Below are positions 18,299-28,380 of a stretch of DNA of 64,000 bases, one piece after another; position 1 is the first letter of the stretch, and each line of letters starts with the position of its first letter. The position numbers were made by a program, and so were the translations under genes. Source of the DNA: an uncultured Bacteroides sp. (GTDB lineage Bacteria > Bacteroidota > Bacteroidia > Bacteroidales > Bacteroidaceae); the NCBI GenBank assembly GCA_944321495.1, contig CALULP010000009.1:62001-126000 (forward strand), read 5' to 3'. The notes below the pieces were generated by a model. The model was given only the letters and a program-made list of their open reading frames with translations, was not told where the DNA came from and did not search any database.

Positions 18299-21200
18299 TT
18301 AGTAAGTAAAATTGAGTGTCATAGTAAATGCCTTCGGAAGTCCGATTGTCGCATAAGTGAAACCTGTTGAACGAGCTTCCGGGTCACTACGTTCCCATTT
18401 CGGAGCAATAAAAAACAAATTACGCCCGGAAAGTGATATTCTTGCATTCTGGAATCCTATTTTCGACACCCAAGGAGTTAAATCATACGATAAGCTCAAT
18501 TCCTGTAACCGAATATAAGTATAAGGATTATATACTTTATAGAAATTTTGCGTGTTCGAATAGCTAGGACTTGGATATTTATTGCTTGGATTATCTTTTG
18601 TCCAAAATGGAATATCCAACGCATTACTTCTATTTTGAGTATTATATGTCATATAGGCAAAGGTATTATCTGCTAAACCATAACCGTTACCTCCAAAGAC
18701 CCCGTTTAACATGAAATATAATTGAAATCCTTTATAACGAAGCGTATTAGATAACGATGCCCGGAAATTCTCTAATGAATACCCAAGAATCGTGCGGTCT
18801 TCATCGGGAGAGGGATTAGCAGTCTGTTCACCGTCTTTAGTCAAAAAGATAGGCGTTCCGGCATATTCGCCCTCTTGGAATATTCCGTCAGTACGATAAC
18901 CGTAAATGGCGCCTAATGACTTCCCAACAAATAAACTATTCGTAATGTCATTCTGTCCGTTTCCATACAGTTCAACCAATTTATTACGGTTTAATGTAAA
19001 TACAAATGTTGAAGTCCATGTAAAATCTTTCGTCTTGATATTTGTACTGGTTGCGTTGATTTCCACACCTGTATTATTTACCTGTCCCATAGTTGCTTTC
19101 TGAGTACTAATACCGGCTGTCATTATAGGAATCGTACGGTCAAATATTTGATCGGTAGTCTTGGAATGGTAAACATTCATTTCAAAATGCAACTTGTTCC
19201 CGAACAAGTCTGTTTCAAAACCACCATTCCAAGCTGATGTTGTCTGCCAACCCAATAATGGGTTACCCAAAGCAGTAATGGATTGCCCATAATGAATTTT
19301 TCCTCCATAATAGTTAGCAATTCCACCACTATCTCCCATGGAAACTGTAGTCAAAGTTCCGTACGGTGCCAGTGTCTGGGCACCGTTCTTACCCCAGGAA
19401 ATCTTCAGTTTCAAATTATCTATCCACTTCAGGTTCTCCATCCATTTTTCATTGGAAATAGTCCATGCCGCACCAAAAGCAGGAAAATTTCCCCATTTAT
19501 TGTCATTGCCGAATACCGAACTACCATCACGGCGGAATGAAGCATTAAAATGGTAAGTATCTTTATACGAATAGATCAAGCGTGCCAAATAACCAATATC
19601 TGTATGCATGGTGTACGTCGGTGAATCAAAATTCTTATTGGTTGCGTTCCCTAATCCATACCACCCCAATAACGTATTTCCTGCATTGGTAAAGTCTGAA
19701 CCATAATAATACTCTCCAATCGTTCGTGAATAGTCACGCGTGTACACCAACGAACTACTTACATAGTGTTCGCCGAAACTACGGGTATAAGAAATGATGT
19801 TATCAATGACCCAATTCGTATTTTCACTGCTGCGGATAGAACCATTTGCCGTTGCAAGATTGTAGTATTCAGAAGAATACCCCAGTCCATCCCAGTCATC
19901 CGTCAACATAGCAGGCTTGTTTGATTCATGGGTAAACGCTTTTTGCTTACTGTTGTTCTTGGTATATGAAAGGTTCATACGGTAACTTAAACCTTCCACC
20001 CAAGGCACATCGATTTTGAAAAAGCCTCCCATTACCATATTACTGTATTTATTTTCCTTGTCAACACCATTATAAGTATTCCACACCGGATTGATTGCCG
20101 TAGCGTCACCACCTTCCACATAATAGCGCCAACGACCATCTGGCAAATAAGCATCACCATATGGAGTTTGACGGGCATCATCTACCGAAGCGGGAGTTTC
20201 ATCGTCCTTGGTATCCGTATAATTAATATTGGCTCCAAGTTCAATCCAAGAAGTCAATTTAGTACTAACATTAATTGTCAGGTTGTTCCGCACAAAACCG
20301 TTTCCTACCACCATACCCCGCTGGTCGGAATGGCGCCCGCCTATATAGTAATTAACATTATCTGTGGCACCGGAAAAGTTCAAACTATAGTTCTGCGTAT
20401 AGCCGGTCCGGGTCACCAAATCATACCAGTCTGTCTCTTTGCCTGCTTCATAGTTTTTCCGTTCGATGAAAGACATCCAACTGGTATTGTTCAAGTTTTC
20501 TTGGTTGGTCTTCGCGTTACGGTAACGGATATAACCTGCGCCATCTAAATATGTAGGATTATAGGTAGGTGTAGAAAATTCATGGGAAGTACTAAAATTG
20601 ATGCGAGGCCTTCCTCTTTCACCTTTCTTGGTGGTCACCATAACCACGCCTTGTGCCGCCCGCGAACCGTAGGCTGCCAGTGAAGTGGCATCTTTCAACA
20701 CACTGACAGTCTCAATAGACGAAGGATCTATGTCATCCAAGGCCCCGGAGAAGATGACGCCATCCAATATGATCAACGGTTCTTCACTGGTGGCATTGAT
20801 AGATTTCCGCCCGCGTATCAGGATGCTGGAAGAAGAGCCCACCGTACCTGACTCGGCACCCATCACGACACCAGACAGACGGCTGCGCAACATATCGCTG
20901 GCAGAATTCAACCCCATATCCGCTATGGGCGAATCGGTCATTTTCACCACATCCACCGAGCCGGTGAAGTTCTTGGCCTTGGTCGTTCCGTAACCGATGA
21001 CCACTACCTCGTCCAGCGTCTCGGCGTCTTCCTTCATCGTGACGTTGAGTGCACGGCCCGTCACTTGGAGTTCCTGGGTGATGTAGCCCACATAAGAGAA
21101 TACCAGCGTGGCGCCCCGACGTACCCGCAAAGAGTAGTTGCCTTCCAAGTCAGTCACCACGCCGTTGGTCGTCCCCTTCTCAAGGATGGAAACGCCAATC

Positions 21201-21343
21201 ATCGACTCGCCTGCCGCGTCAATGACTCTACCTGTCACTTCCATCGGCCTTGGCCTCTGTGCATAGATGGGAATGCACAACATTAGGATGAGGGTGCACA
21301 ATGACAACCGCTTCCATCCCAGCTTTCTTCTGTTGTTCTTCAT
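18299..21343 (-). CDS. susC-like: SusC/RagA-family TonB-dependent outer-membrane transporter
   Basis: TonB-dependent importer of 1014 residues. After the signal peptide (to about IYAQ, residue 28) comes a carboxypeptidase-regulatory-like domain (EVTGRVIDAAGESMIGVSI), a TonB-box-like EVVVIGYGT near residue 113, the plug domain (KNFTGSVDVVK onward), and a beta-barrel that ends in an aromatic residue (TMTLNFTY). The length and the family signature SILIRGRKSINATSEEPLII are typical. It is the first gene of the susC-susD-GH3 operon. It has no STN domain, so it is not predicted to signal to an anti-sigma factor, consistent with control by the HTCS next door. Confidence 0.97.
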   Translation of the reverse strand: MKNNRRKLGWKRLSLCTLILMLCIPIYAQRPRPMEVTGRVIDAAGESMIGVSILEKGTTNGVVTDLEGNYSLRVRRGATLVFSYVGYITQELQVTGRALNVTMKEDAETLDEVVVIGYGTTKAKNFTGSVDVVKMTDSPIADMGLNSASDMLRSRLSGVVMGAESGTVGSSSSILIRGRKSINATSEEPLIILDGVIFSGALDDIDPSSIETVSVLKDATSLAAYGSRAAQGVVMVTTKKGERGRPRINFSTSHEFSTPTYNPTYLDGAGYIRYRNAKTNQENLNNTSWMSFIERKNYEAGKETDWYDLVTRTGYTQNYSLNFSGATDNVNYYIGGRHSDQRGMVVGNGFVRNNLTINVSTKLTSWIELGANINYTDTKDDETPASVDDARQTPYGDAYLPDGRWRYYVEGGDATAINPVWNTYNGVDKENKYSNMVMGGFFKIDVPWVEGLSYRMNLSYTKNNSKQKAFTHESNKPAMLTDDWDGLGYSSEYYNLATANGSIRSSENTNWVIDNIISYTRSFGEHYVSSSLVYTRDYSRTIGEYYYGSDFTNAGNTLLGWYGLGNATNKNFDSPTYTMHTDIGYLARLIYSYKDTYHFNASFRRDGSSVFGNDNKWGNFPAFGAAWTISNEKWMENLKWIDNLKLKISWGKNGAQTLAPYGTLTTVSMGDSGGIANYYGGKIHYGQSITALGNPLLGWQTTSAWNGGFETDLFGNKLHFEMNVYHSKTTDQIFDRTIPIMTAGISTQKATMGQVNNTGVEINATSTNIKTKDFTWTSTFVFTLNRNKLVELYGNGQNDITNSLFVGKSLGAIYGYRTDGIFQEGEYAGTPIFLTKDGEQTANPSPDEDRTILGYSLENFRASLSNTLRYKGFQLYFMLNGVFGGNGYGLADNTFAYMTYNTQNRSNALDIPFWTKDNPSNKYPSPSYSNTQNFYKVYNPYTYIRLQELSLSYDLTPWVSKIGFQNARISLSGRNLFFIAPKWERSDPEARSTGFTYATIGLPKAFTMTLNFTY

Positions 21344-21725
21344 GTTTTTGATAAGTTTTAGTTGTTAATAATTGATGTTATTGTTTGTCCGGAATCTCCG
21401 GACGGGGTTTCTTGTCGATGAGGAACCCGGGCGGTTCCTTGCCGGGAACCGGATAGGGGTCGTTATAAGGAACCGGATAGGGGTCGTTGTAAGGAACCGG
21501 GCAGGGGTCGTTGCCGCGAACCGGGGCTTTATGTCCGTCCGGTCCGCATGGCAGGCGATGAGGCTGATGGCTTTGTTGAATGTTGTCGGCATGGGTTCAA
21601 TGATTTGCGCCAGCAATGGCATCTTCTCTACGCCGCAAAGGTGATGATTTCACATCTTGTAAGGTTTGCAGTCTTATTTTAATAATTTGCAATATGTATT
21701 TTCTGTTTGCGTTTTTCTCTTCCAT
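21344..21725 (-). other. Leader region upstream of susC
   Basis: About 380 bases separate the HTCS terminator from the susC start. I see no exact TAnnTTTG box; the nearest is CACCTTTG on the minus strand at 21636-21643. The region contains a 24-bp tandem repeat and minus-strand open frames that continue almost to susC: one starts at an ATG at 21622 (85 codons), and a second frame reads repeated YNDPYPVP and stops 38 bases before susC. Whether any of it is translated is unclear. Confidence 0.45.
21445..21516. repeat. 24-bp tandem repeat, about three copies
   Basis: Units at 21445-21468 and 21469-21492 differ by one base, and a third diverged copy follows at 21493-21516. The core is GGAACCGGATAGGGGTCGTT. 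Since 24 is a multiple of three, each frame gives an eight-residue periodic peptide; on the minus strand one frame reads YNDPYPVP. Confidence 0.85.
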
Positions 21726-21768
21726 TTTGCAAAAAAGCATCTCCCCGCCGGAAGATGCTTTTTGCAAA
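21726..21768 (-). terminator. Terminator of the HTCS gene
   Basis: A near-perfect inverted repeat of 16-17 bases (arms TTTGCAAAAAAGCATCT and AGATGCTTTTTGCAAA, one bulged A) surrounds CCCCGCCGGA. On the minus strand the stem runs into six T. It lies 25 bases after the HTCS stop. Confidence 0.85.
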
Positions 21769-21792
21769 GTACTTACAATACCTTGTATGCCA

Positions 21793-24700
21793 TTATATTA
21801 ATCCATTTTTCCTCATAAACTCCGTGGGCGACATGCCGTAGATGGAATGGAAGCGGCGCGAGAAAGTAGAAATACTGGAAAAGCCGGTCATGTAGGATAT
21901 TTCGCTCAAAGTATATTGCTTCGTGGCCATCAGTTCTTTCACCTTCGAGAAGCGGAACTCCGTAATAACCTTGTTGGGTGTGGTACCCGTCAGGGCACGG
22001 ATTTTCTTGTAAAATACGGGCTTGGAAAACGCCAGTTCCTGGCACACTCTGGAGATGTCGAATTTGTCATCATACAGATGTTCCTCCAAAATGGCGTATA
22101 GCTTGTCCATGAAAGCGGTATCTTTCTCGTTAAGAACCGTTTTCACCACTTCTTGCTCTCCGCTTGCCGAAGAGGCGTCCGACACAATCCGCCGAAGCAG
22201 TATGGACTGGACACGCTTGCGGTTTTCCAGCAGGTTGCCCAAGACGGCCATCAGCTTTGGCGGGTCGAAAGGCTTGGTCAGGTACGCATCTGCCCCGCTC
22301 CCGATACCTTCCAGCTCGTCCGCCTTCGTCGACTTGGCGGTGAGCAGGATGACCGGGATATGGCAATACTCCGGACTTTCCTTCACCCAGCGGCACAAGG
22401 CATACCCGTCCATGCGCGGCATCATCACGTCGGTAATCACCAAGTCAATAGCCTCCTTCGAGAACAGTTCCATCGCCTCCATGCCGTCGCGCGCAGTGGT
22501 TACCTTGTACTTCTGCCGCAAGCCTCCGGACAAATAAGCCAGCATGTCCTCATTATCCTCCACCAAGAGGATATGGGTTTGCACAGGTGCATCCCCCTCG
22601 GCATCATTCTCCTCACCCACCGCCCACGGCACTGCCGGAACGGCTACAGCACTGTTTTCCGGCACGCTGTATACCTGTTCGACGGGCAGCGTGATGATGA
22701 AAACCGAGCCTTTGGGCTTATTGTCTTTCACCTCGATGGTACCCTTCAACAGATTGACCAACTGACGGGTGTGATACAACCCGATACCGAAATGCTTGCC
22801 AGACAGATCCCTATCCGCACCCGTGAAAAAGCGATCGAATATCTTCTTTTTCAAGGCGTCAGGTATGCCTTTCCCCGTATCGGCCACTGTAATTTTCAGC
22901 ACGCGTTCCTGCTTGCATACAGTGATTTTCACATCACCACCGCGAGGCGTATATTTTAACGCATTGCTGAGCAAGTTATACAATACTTTAATAATCTTAT
23001 CCTCGTCAATAGGCACCATCAGGCTTTCCGGGATATCCAAAGAAAGATTGATGCCCAACTGATTGGCCGATGGGCGGAACATCAAGGCCGACTCGCGGGC
23101 TATGGCAGCCAAGTCTTTCACCTCCACCTGCAACCGGGTGTCGGTCAACGCCGGGTCTTCCGCATCACTCCAACGTTCCAAGAACTGTTTCGTAATGTCC
23201 ATAATCCGGTCTATGCTTTTGCGGATAATGCCTATCAACTGTTGTTCGCGCGGCTCCCACTGCCGACCGTCCACCAACTCCTGGAACGGGGCATTGATGA
23301 GCGACACCGGGGTCCGTATCAAGTGGGAAAGATTGGAATACAACTCAACCTTCAAACGTTCGTTTTCTACAGTGAACCTGGATTCCGCGATGGATATCCT
23401 CGTGCGTATCATAAACCGGATAAACAAAAAGATAAGAACCAACGCCAATAAGAGTACTACAATTTTAAATAAAACTGTCTGATAGAATGCCGGGCGAATG
23501 TCTATCTCCAACTCTGCGGCTTCCGAACAAGATGCGGTGCCGTAACGGGCACGTACCAAGAAGCAATAATGACCGGGCATCAAGTTGTTATAAATGACAG
23601 CCTGATTGTTCTCTGCATTTATCCAATTATTGTCATGCCCCTTCAGCATGTATTCATACCGGATTAGATTGGCGCGCGCCATATCCACCGATACAAAATT
23701 AAGCGTAATGTTGTTTTGATTATGAGCTACTTTCATCCTTGCAGGTTGCCCCACAAACTCTTCGCCATTGATAAGCGCACTTTTTATGATGGGTTTGGCC
23801 GGAGAAAAAACGGTTGTACTGTCTACCGGTAAGACCTTCAAAACATTAGTTGAACTATACAAATAAATATCCCCGCAAGATGCTTTCAGCATACGGCCAT
23901 GCCTCAGGTCGTGAAGCATGCCGTTAGCCTCGCCGTAATTATAGATTTTATGCCTTTCCGGGTCATATTTGGCCACTCCATTAGCGGTGATTATCCAAAT
24001 AATACCACTGTTATCTTCTTCTACCGCATACACCAGGTTATCCGGCAATCCGGAAGCAACATTCATTGTATCGACAGACAAGCTGTCCGCGGAATAACAG
24101 ACCACCCCCAAATTATCCGTAGCCAACCACAACCGGCCTTTCGAGTCTTTCATTTGATAGTTAATATTATTGCAATCGGCACTCAAATTCTCATTCCAGA
24201 AACCCCTGAACGGGTTGTATGAAGCCGAATAATTATAGTTCAGCCTGACATATACATCTTTCTTATTGGCTTCCAGGCAGATAAAAGGGCTCATATTGTC
24301 ATCAGGCATCTTGACCTCTATCCGGGCAAGCTGATTGTCGTATGACACCAAGCGTCCCAAGAAAGAAAACATCACGTAGTCATCCGTCACCACATGCAAA
24401 TTGGTCATATAACCCTTTTCCGGGAAAGCCTTTATCAAATTGGGCCGCTTGCCTGTCATGGAATACACATAAACCCCCTCTGATGAAGCAATCCAAAGCC
24501 GCCCTTGTTTGTCAAAAAACAGGTCTTTACAGGCATTGTCCGGCAAAGGCATAATTGGAAAAAACTTGCCATCTTCATATTTAAGCAAGTCTTGAGAAGT
24601 AAATGCATATAATACGTCATCTTTGTCAAGTGCCAGCAGTTCTATAACCCGCACATTCTTGTCATAATCAGCAGAGAACAGCTCTTCAAAGTCCGGATAA

Positions 24701-25677
24701 GTTGGTTTCGTCCTTAACAAGGTCACACCTATCCATTCCCTATCGGCATTACCACGCAACCAAAGTTGTCGATTCTGGTCAATGTGGAGAAGCCCCCAAT
24801 TACGGGTGTTAACCAGCTCCGTACTAAGTTGCCGGGAAACGATACGCATTTGGTCGGTTTCTATATCATAACAAGATATTCCTATCCCTGTAATACCTAC
24901 AAACACCTCATTTTCTGAAAATTGGCTCATAAAATTCACCCTATGCCCTTGGGCGCACTTATCCAACGTAGCATTATTGGCTACCTGCACGCCGCCATAA
25001 GAGAATGTCACAAAACCCTTGTCCGTTCCTATCAAAATACGCCCCATAGCCTCGCTGACACAGGTGATAACAGAAGAAAGGTCTACTCTTTTGACGATTT
25101 CCAACCCCGGCGTCATAATGACGAAAGAAGATAAACCGCAAATGCAATAATTACCATTGGAAAGTTTCAAGTATTTACCCATCGCGACCAATAAATCCAG
25201 ACGGACACTTTGCATGATTTCGTTTAAATCGGCATTGGCAACAAATACTTTTTTTGAATAGCTGTCTGCCATCAAATAATTACCATTGGGGAAACGGTCT
25301 ATTACATACGAAAAAACGACTTGGCTAACACGTTCTTCAAATTCATCTTTACTTGGCAAATAGCAATAAATGCCATTAGTGGATGCTGCTACTAACGTTC
25401 CATCCTTACCAAAAAACATGTTGTATATAGACGATTTTAAAGGGTTTTGTATGCCGTTATCTCTACCATATTTATACAAAGTACTCCCATCATACATGAA
25501 AATCCCTTTAGATGTACCTATCCACAGGAAACCATTCGTGTCTGAAGTAATGCAAGTGATCATTTCATGCTGCAAGGCACTGAACGGCATTACTATTTTG
25601 GAGGCATTACCTCCAATAGAAAGAAATGCAAAGTACAAAAACAACCCCAAACGGATAAAAAAATGTGTGAGTCTCAT
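21793..25677 (-). CDS. Hybrid two-component system sensor/regulator of the PUL
   Basis: One-protein sensor and transcription factor, about 1294 residues from the ATG at 25677. A TTG at 25701 is possible but lies within the promoter box. Domains in order: signal peptide; 14-bladed periplasmic sensor made of two-component propeller repeats (for example GFLWIGTSKGIFMYDG) and a Y_Y_Y domain; a transmembrane segment (VVLLLALVLIFLFIRFMI, near 760); histidine kinase with phospho-acceptor His in NLSHLIRTPVSLI; HATPase with NALKYTPRGG and DTGKGIP; a receiver domain with VITDVMMPRMDGYA; and a C-terminal AraC-type helix-turn-helix (SEISYMTGFSSISTFSRRFH). It should sense a glycan fragment in the periplasm and activate susC-susD-GH3 and probably the divergent esterase genes. 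Confidence 0.95.
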   Translation of the reverse strand: MRLTHFFIRLGLFLYFAFLSIGGNASKIVMPFSALQHEMITCITSDTNGFLWIGTSKGIFMYDGSTLYKYGRDNGIQNPLKSSIYNMFFGKDGTLVAASTNGIYCYLPSKDEFEERVSQVVFSYVIDRFPNGNYLMADSYSKKVFVANADLNEIMQSVRLDLLVAMGKYLKLSNGNYCICGLSSFVIMTPGLEIVKRVDLSSVITCVSEAMGRILIGTDKGFVTFSYGGVQVANNATLDKCAQGHRVNFMSQFSENEVFVGITGIGISCYDIETDQMRIVSRQLSTELVNTRNWGLLHIDQNRQLWLRGNADREWIGVTLLRTKPTYPDFEELFSADYDKNVRVIELLALDKDDVLYAFTSQDLLKYEDGKFFPIMPLPDNACKDLFFDKQGRLWIASSEGVYVYSMTGKRPNLIKAFPEKGYMTNLHVVTDDYVMFSFLGRLVSYDNQLARIEVKMPDDNMSPFICLEANKKDVYVRLNYNYSASYNPFRGFWNENLSADCNNINYQMKDSKGRLWLATDNLGVVCYSADSLSVDTMNVASGLPDNLVYAVEEDNSGIIWIITANGVAKYDPERHKIYNYGEANGMLHDLRHGRMLKASCGDIYLYSSTNVLKVLPVDSTTVFSPAKPIIKSALINGEEFVGQPARMKVAHNQNNITLNFVSVDMARANLIRYEYMLKGHDNNWINAENNQAVIYNNLMPGHYCFLVRARYGTASCSEAAELEIDIRPAFYQTVLFKIVVLLLALVLIFLFIRFMIRTRISIAESRFTVENERLKVELYSNLSHLIRTPVSLINAPFQELVDGRQWEPREQQLIGIIRKSIDRIMDITKQFLERWSDAEDPALTDTRLQVEVKDLAAIARESALMFRPSANQLGINLSLDIPESLMVPIDEDKIIKVLYNLLSNALKYTPRGGDVKITVCKQERVLKITVADTGKGIPDALKKKIFDRFFTGADRDLSGKHFGIGLYHTRQLVNLLKGTIEVKDNKPKGSVFIITLPVEQVYSVPENSAVAVPAVPWAVGEENDAEGDAPVQTHILLVEDNEDMLAYLSGGLRQKYKVTTARDGMEAMELFSKEAIDLVITDVMMPRMDGYALCRWVKESPEYCHIPVILLTAKSTKADELEGIGSGADAYLTKPFDPPKLMAVLGNLLENRKRVQSILLRRIVSDASSASGEQEVVKTVLNEKDTAFMDKLYAILEEHLYDDKFDISRVCQELAFSKPVFYKKIRALTGTTPNKVITEFRFSKVKELMATKQYTLSEISYMTGFSSISTFSRRFHSIYGMSPTEFMRKNGLI

Positions 25678-25698
25678 ATTTATCGATTTCAGTTTGCA

Positions 25699-25706
25699 CA
25701 AAAGTA
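25699..25706 (-). promoter_or_regulatory. Bacteroides -7 box for the HTCS gene
   Basis: The minus strand reads TACTTTTG, exact consensus. A TTTG lies 22 bases further upstream (25729-25732), slightly wider than the usual spacing. The position supports ATG 25677 as the start, since a TTG at 25701 would fall in the promoter. Confidence 0.6.
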
Positions 25707-25850
25707 ATTATATCAACAAGAAGACGCACAAATTACAAAATAAAAAAGTGTAAATGTGGGCATAATGCAAAAGGAAAGACGAGAATTGCAAAATGAAACC
25801 GTCATATCTTTCTCAATTTTGCAGCAAATCCAATAAACAAATTCAATATT

Positions 25851-27239
25851 ATGAATTCAATGAACAAATGTATGATGATGCTTGCCATAGTGGCAGCATT
25901 CAGTTCCTGCAAAAGCAAGGATGCAGAAGCTAAAGTAGAAAATCCCATCGTTACCATTAACAGTGGTAAAATACAAGGGGTTTTGGTAGACAATGGTGCG
26001 ACTACCGTATTTCGAGGAATTCCATACGCCGCACCGCCCGTAGGCGAGTTGCGCTGGAAGAAGCCGCAACCCGCTGCCCACTGGGATACCGTCCGTATTT
26101 GCGACACCTTTGGCCCGGCAGCAGTCCAACCACCCCATTCCGACCCCAATTCATTTTATACCAAAGAATTTTACTGGGAGGGTGACCCCGAATTCAGCGA
26201 AGACTGCCTCTACTTAAACGTATGGACACCCACCGCTGCCGCCTCTCATCCCGAAAAGAAGCTGCCGGTAGCCGTATGGATACACGGAGGCGCGTACCAA
26301 AATGGTTGGGGATACGAAGTAACCATGGACGGTGAGACTTGGGCAAAACGTGACATCATTCTGGTGACCATCAATTACCGCTTGGGCATCTTCGGTTTCC
26401 TGTGCCACCCGTTGCTTGCCGAAGAAGGCAATGGCACATGCGGCAACTATGGCACGTGGGACCAGGCTGCTGCTCTGCAATGGGTAAAGAGCAACATTGC
26501 CAACTTCGGTGGCGATCCCAACAACATCACCGTATTCGGACAAAGCGCCGGTGCAGCCAGCGTGAAGAACATGGTGGCATCACCCGTGACCCGCGGCTTA
26601 CTGTCGAAAGCCATCATCCAAAGCGGAGGAGGCTTGGGTGAGTTTATCCGCGAAAGCCCGATGGCAGAAAGCATGCAGATAGGAAAAGAGATGATGGATA
26701 TGGCCGGTTGTTCAACCCTTGCCCAAATGCGTGCGCTCAACACCCAGGAAGTGCAAGACTTATCGGGACGCTTCATGAAAGAAAAAAAGAAATTCCTGAT
26801 GCTATCACCCGTGACCGACGGCCAATTATTGCCCAAAGGTTTCGACCAGGCTGCTTTGGACAATGAAATCGCCGACGTGCCTTACATGATAGGCTGGAAC
26901 TTGAACGATATGGGTGACATGTCAAAACCTATCGCACGATTTGCCGAAACAAGAGAAAAACAAAGCAAGCAACCTACATATGTTTACCACTTTACCCGCC
27001 AACTTCCGGGCGATGAGTCTGGTGCATTCCACTCCGCTGAATTGTGGTACATGTTCGGCACACTGGATAACTCATGGCGTCCCTTCACCGAAGCCGACCA
27101 CGTGCTGAGTGAACAGATGGTAGATGCATGGACCAATTTCGCCAAATATGGCAATCCCAATGGAAATACAGGAAACGATGCATGGAAACCGTTTACTGCC
27201 GGAAATAAAGAAGTTCACGAATTTAATATAGCCCAATAA
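25851..27239 (+). CDS. Type B carboxylesterase lipoprotein
   Basis: Alpha/beta-hydrolase of 462 residues in the carboxylesterase/para-nitrobenzyl esterase family. A signal peptide and lipobox (VAAFSSC, Cys about 20) predict a lipid-anchored envelope enzyme. Family signatures are clear: FRGIPYAAPPVGELRW, EDCLYLNVWTP, the oxyanion region VAVWIHGGAYQNGWG, and the nucleophile elbow FGQSAGAASV with Ser at about 232. A histidine in GAFHSAELWYMFGT is the likely triad His. The acidic triad residue is not obvious: the usual GTNxDEG segment reads GWNLNDMGD. It starts the plus-strand part of the PUL and probably removes ester groups from the substrate. Confidence 0.9.
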   Translation: MNSMNKCMMMLAIVAAFSSCKSKDAEAKVENPIVTINSGKIQGVLVDNGATTVFRGIPYAAPPVGELRWKKPQPAAHWDTVRICDTFGPAAVQPPHSDPNSFYTKEFYWEGDPEFSEDCLYLNVWTPTAAASHPEKKLPVAVWIHGGAYQNGWGYEVTMDGETWAKRDIILVTINYRLGIFGFLCHPLLAEEGNGTCGNYGTWDQAAALQWVKSNIANFGGDPNNITVFGQSAGAASVKNMVASPVTRGLLSKAIIQSGGGLGEFIRESPMAESMQIGKEMMDMAGCSTLAQMRALNTQEVQDLSGRFMKEKKKFLMLSPVTDGQLLPKGFDQAALDNEIADVPYMIGWNLNDMGDMSKPIARFAETREKQSKQPTYVYHFTRQLPGDESGAFHSAELWYMFGTLDNSWRPFTEADHVLSEQMVDAWTNFAKYGNPNGNTGNDAWKPFTAGNKEVHEFNIAQ

Positions 27240-27256
27240 ACACACATATTACAATT

Positions 27257-28330
27257 ATGAAAAAAAAACTTTTACTCGCAACCCTGGCATGTTCTATGCT
27301 TGCCGGAACTCAAATTAGCCAAGCGCAAACCATTAAATCGCAAATCGTAGAAAATGGCGGTACAGGTGCTTACAAAGCAGAGGTGGTAGCAGACTCTACC
27401 TGCCCGCGCTTCACCATCTATCGCCCACAGGACCTGAAAGCCACCGTACAAGCCGAGGGGAAACTACCGGTCATTCTCTATGCCAACGGCGGTTGTGCCA
27501 ACAACAACGTAGAGATGCGCTACCTTTTAAGTGAAGTAGCCTCGCATGGCTACGTGGCAATAGCCATCGGACCGTATGACGAAGAAGACTTCATTGCACA
27601 TTGGAGAAGAACCATGGGCTTCATGCGACCCAAAGGCAAAAAAGTCATATTAGCCAACGGAGAAGAAGTAAAGGCGCCAAGCCCGGAAGAAATGCAAGCT
27701 CAAATGGAAGAAATGCGCAAACAAATGGAGGCCGGCAAGAAAAAAGATGCCCCCCAAAAGAAAGAAAACAAAAAAGATGCCCCCATGCCATTCCCTACCG
27801 CATCTACCTATCCGCGCATGTTGCTGGAAGCCCTCGATTGGCTGACCGACCAAAATGCCAACCCGGCTTCCGAATATTATCATACGCTTGATTTAAATGA
27901 AGTATCAGCCATGGGACAATCATGCGGAGGCGCACAGGCACTTGCCGTAGCCCATGACCCGCGCATCAAGACCTGCGTCATATTGAACTCAGGCATTGGT
28001 GACATGACCATGCAAGGCGCGACCAAAGAAACGCTCAACAGTTTACACACCCCCATGCTTTACCTCATTGGCGGACCTGAAGACGTGGCATACCCTAACG
28101 CCCAGAAAGACTTTGAACGTATTGAAGACATGCCTGTCGTCATGATTAACACGCTCGACGGACATAGTGGCACTTATTACGAAAAGAGTGGAGGTTCATA
28201 CGCTGTAGCTGTACAGAAATGGTTGGATTGGCAACTGAAAGGCAAAGTCGGGCAGTCCGCATTGTTCCTCGACCCCGAATATGGAAAAACGATGTTCCCC
28301 GACTGGACTATCGTCAACAAAAATTTTTAA
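27257..28330 (+). CDS. Secreted alpha/beta hydrolase (dienelactone-hydrolase-like)
   Basis: Exported hydrolase of 357 residues with a signal peptide ending near SQAQ (residue 24). It has a GxSxG-type elbow GQSCGGAQ with Ser at about 222, a plausible acid in IGGPEDVAYPNA, and a His in LDGHSGTYYEKSG, so a full Ser-Asp-His triad is likely. An inserted Lys/Glu/Met-rich stretch (about residues 135-175, EEMQAQMEEMRKQMEAG) is low-complexity and probably a flexible or helical surface loop. It follows the carboxylesterase by 17 bases in the same operon. The substrate is unknown; an acyl or aryl ester on the PUL glycan is a reasonable inference. Confidence 0.82.
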   Translation: MKKKLLLATLACSMLAGTQISQAQTIKSQIVENGGTGAYKAEVVADSTCPRFTIYRPQDLKATVQAEGKLPVILYANGGCANNNVEMRYLLSEVASHGYVAIAIGPYDEEDFIAHWRRTMGFMRPKGKKVILANGEEVKAPSPEEMQAQMEEMRKQMEAGKKKDAPQKKENKKDAPMPFPTASTYPRMLLEALDWLTDQNANPASEYYHTLDLNEVSAMGQSCGGAQALAVAHDPRIKTCVILNSGIGDMTMQGATKETLNSLHTPMLYLIGGPEDVAYPNAQKDFERIEDMPVVMINTLDGHSGTYYEKSGGSYAVAVQKWLDWQLKGKVGQSALFLDPEYGKTMFPDWTIVNKNF

Positions 28331-28380
28331 TCTATAAAAGTTTTCAAGAGGTATCAACACAATAAGATTAAGAATAAAGA

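Noticed and set aside
25851..27239. Catalytic inactivation of the type B carboxylesterase because GTNxDEG reads GWNLNDMGD
   Set aside because: The Ser and His motifs are intact and this shorter subfamily seems to vary in that segment, so I do not claim loss of the acid residue.
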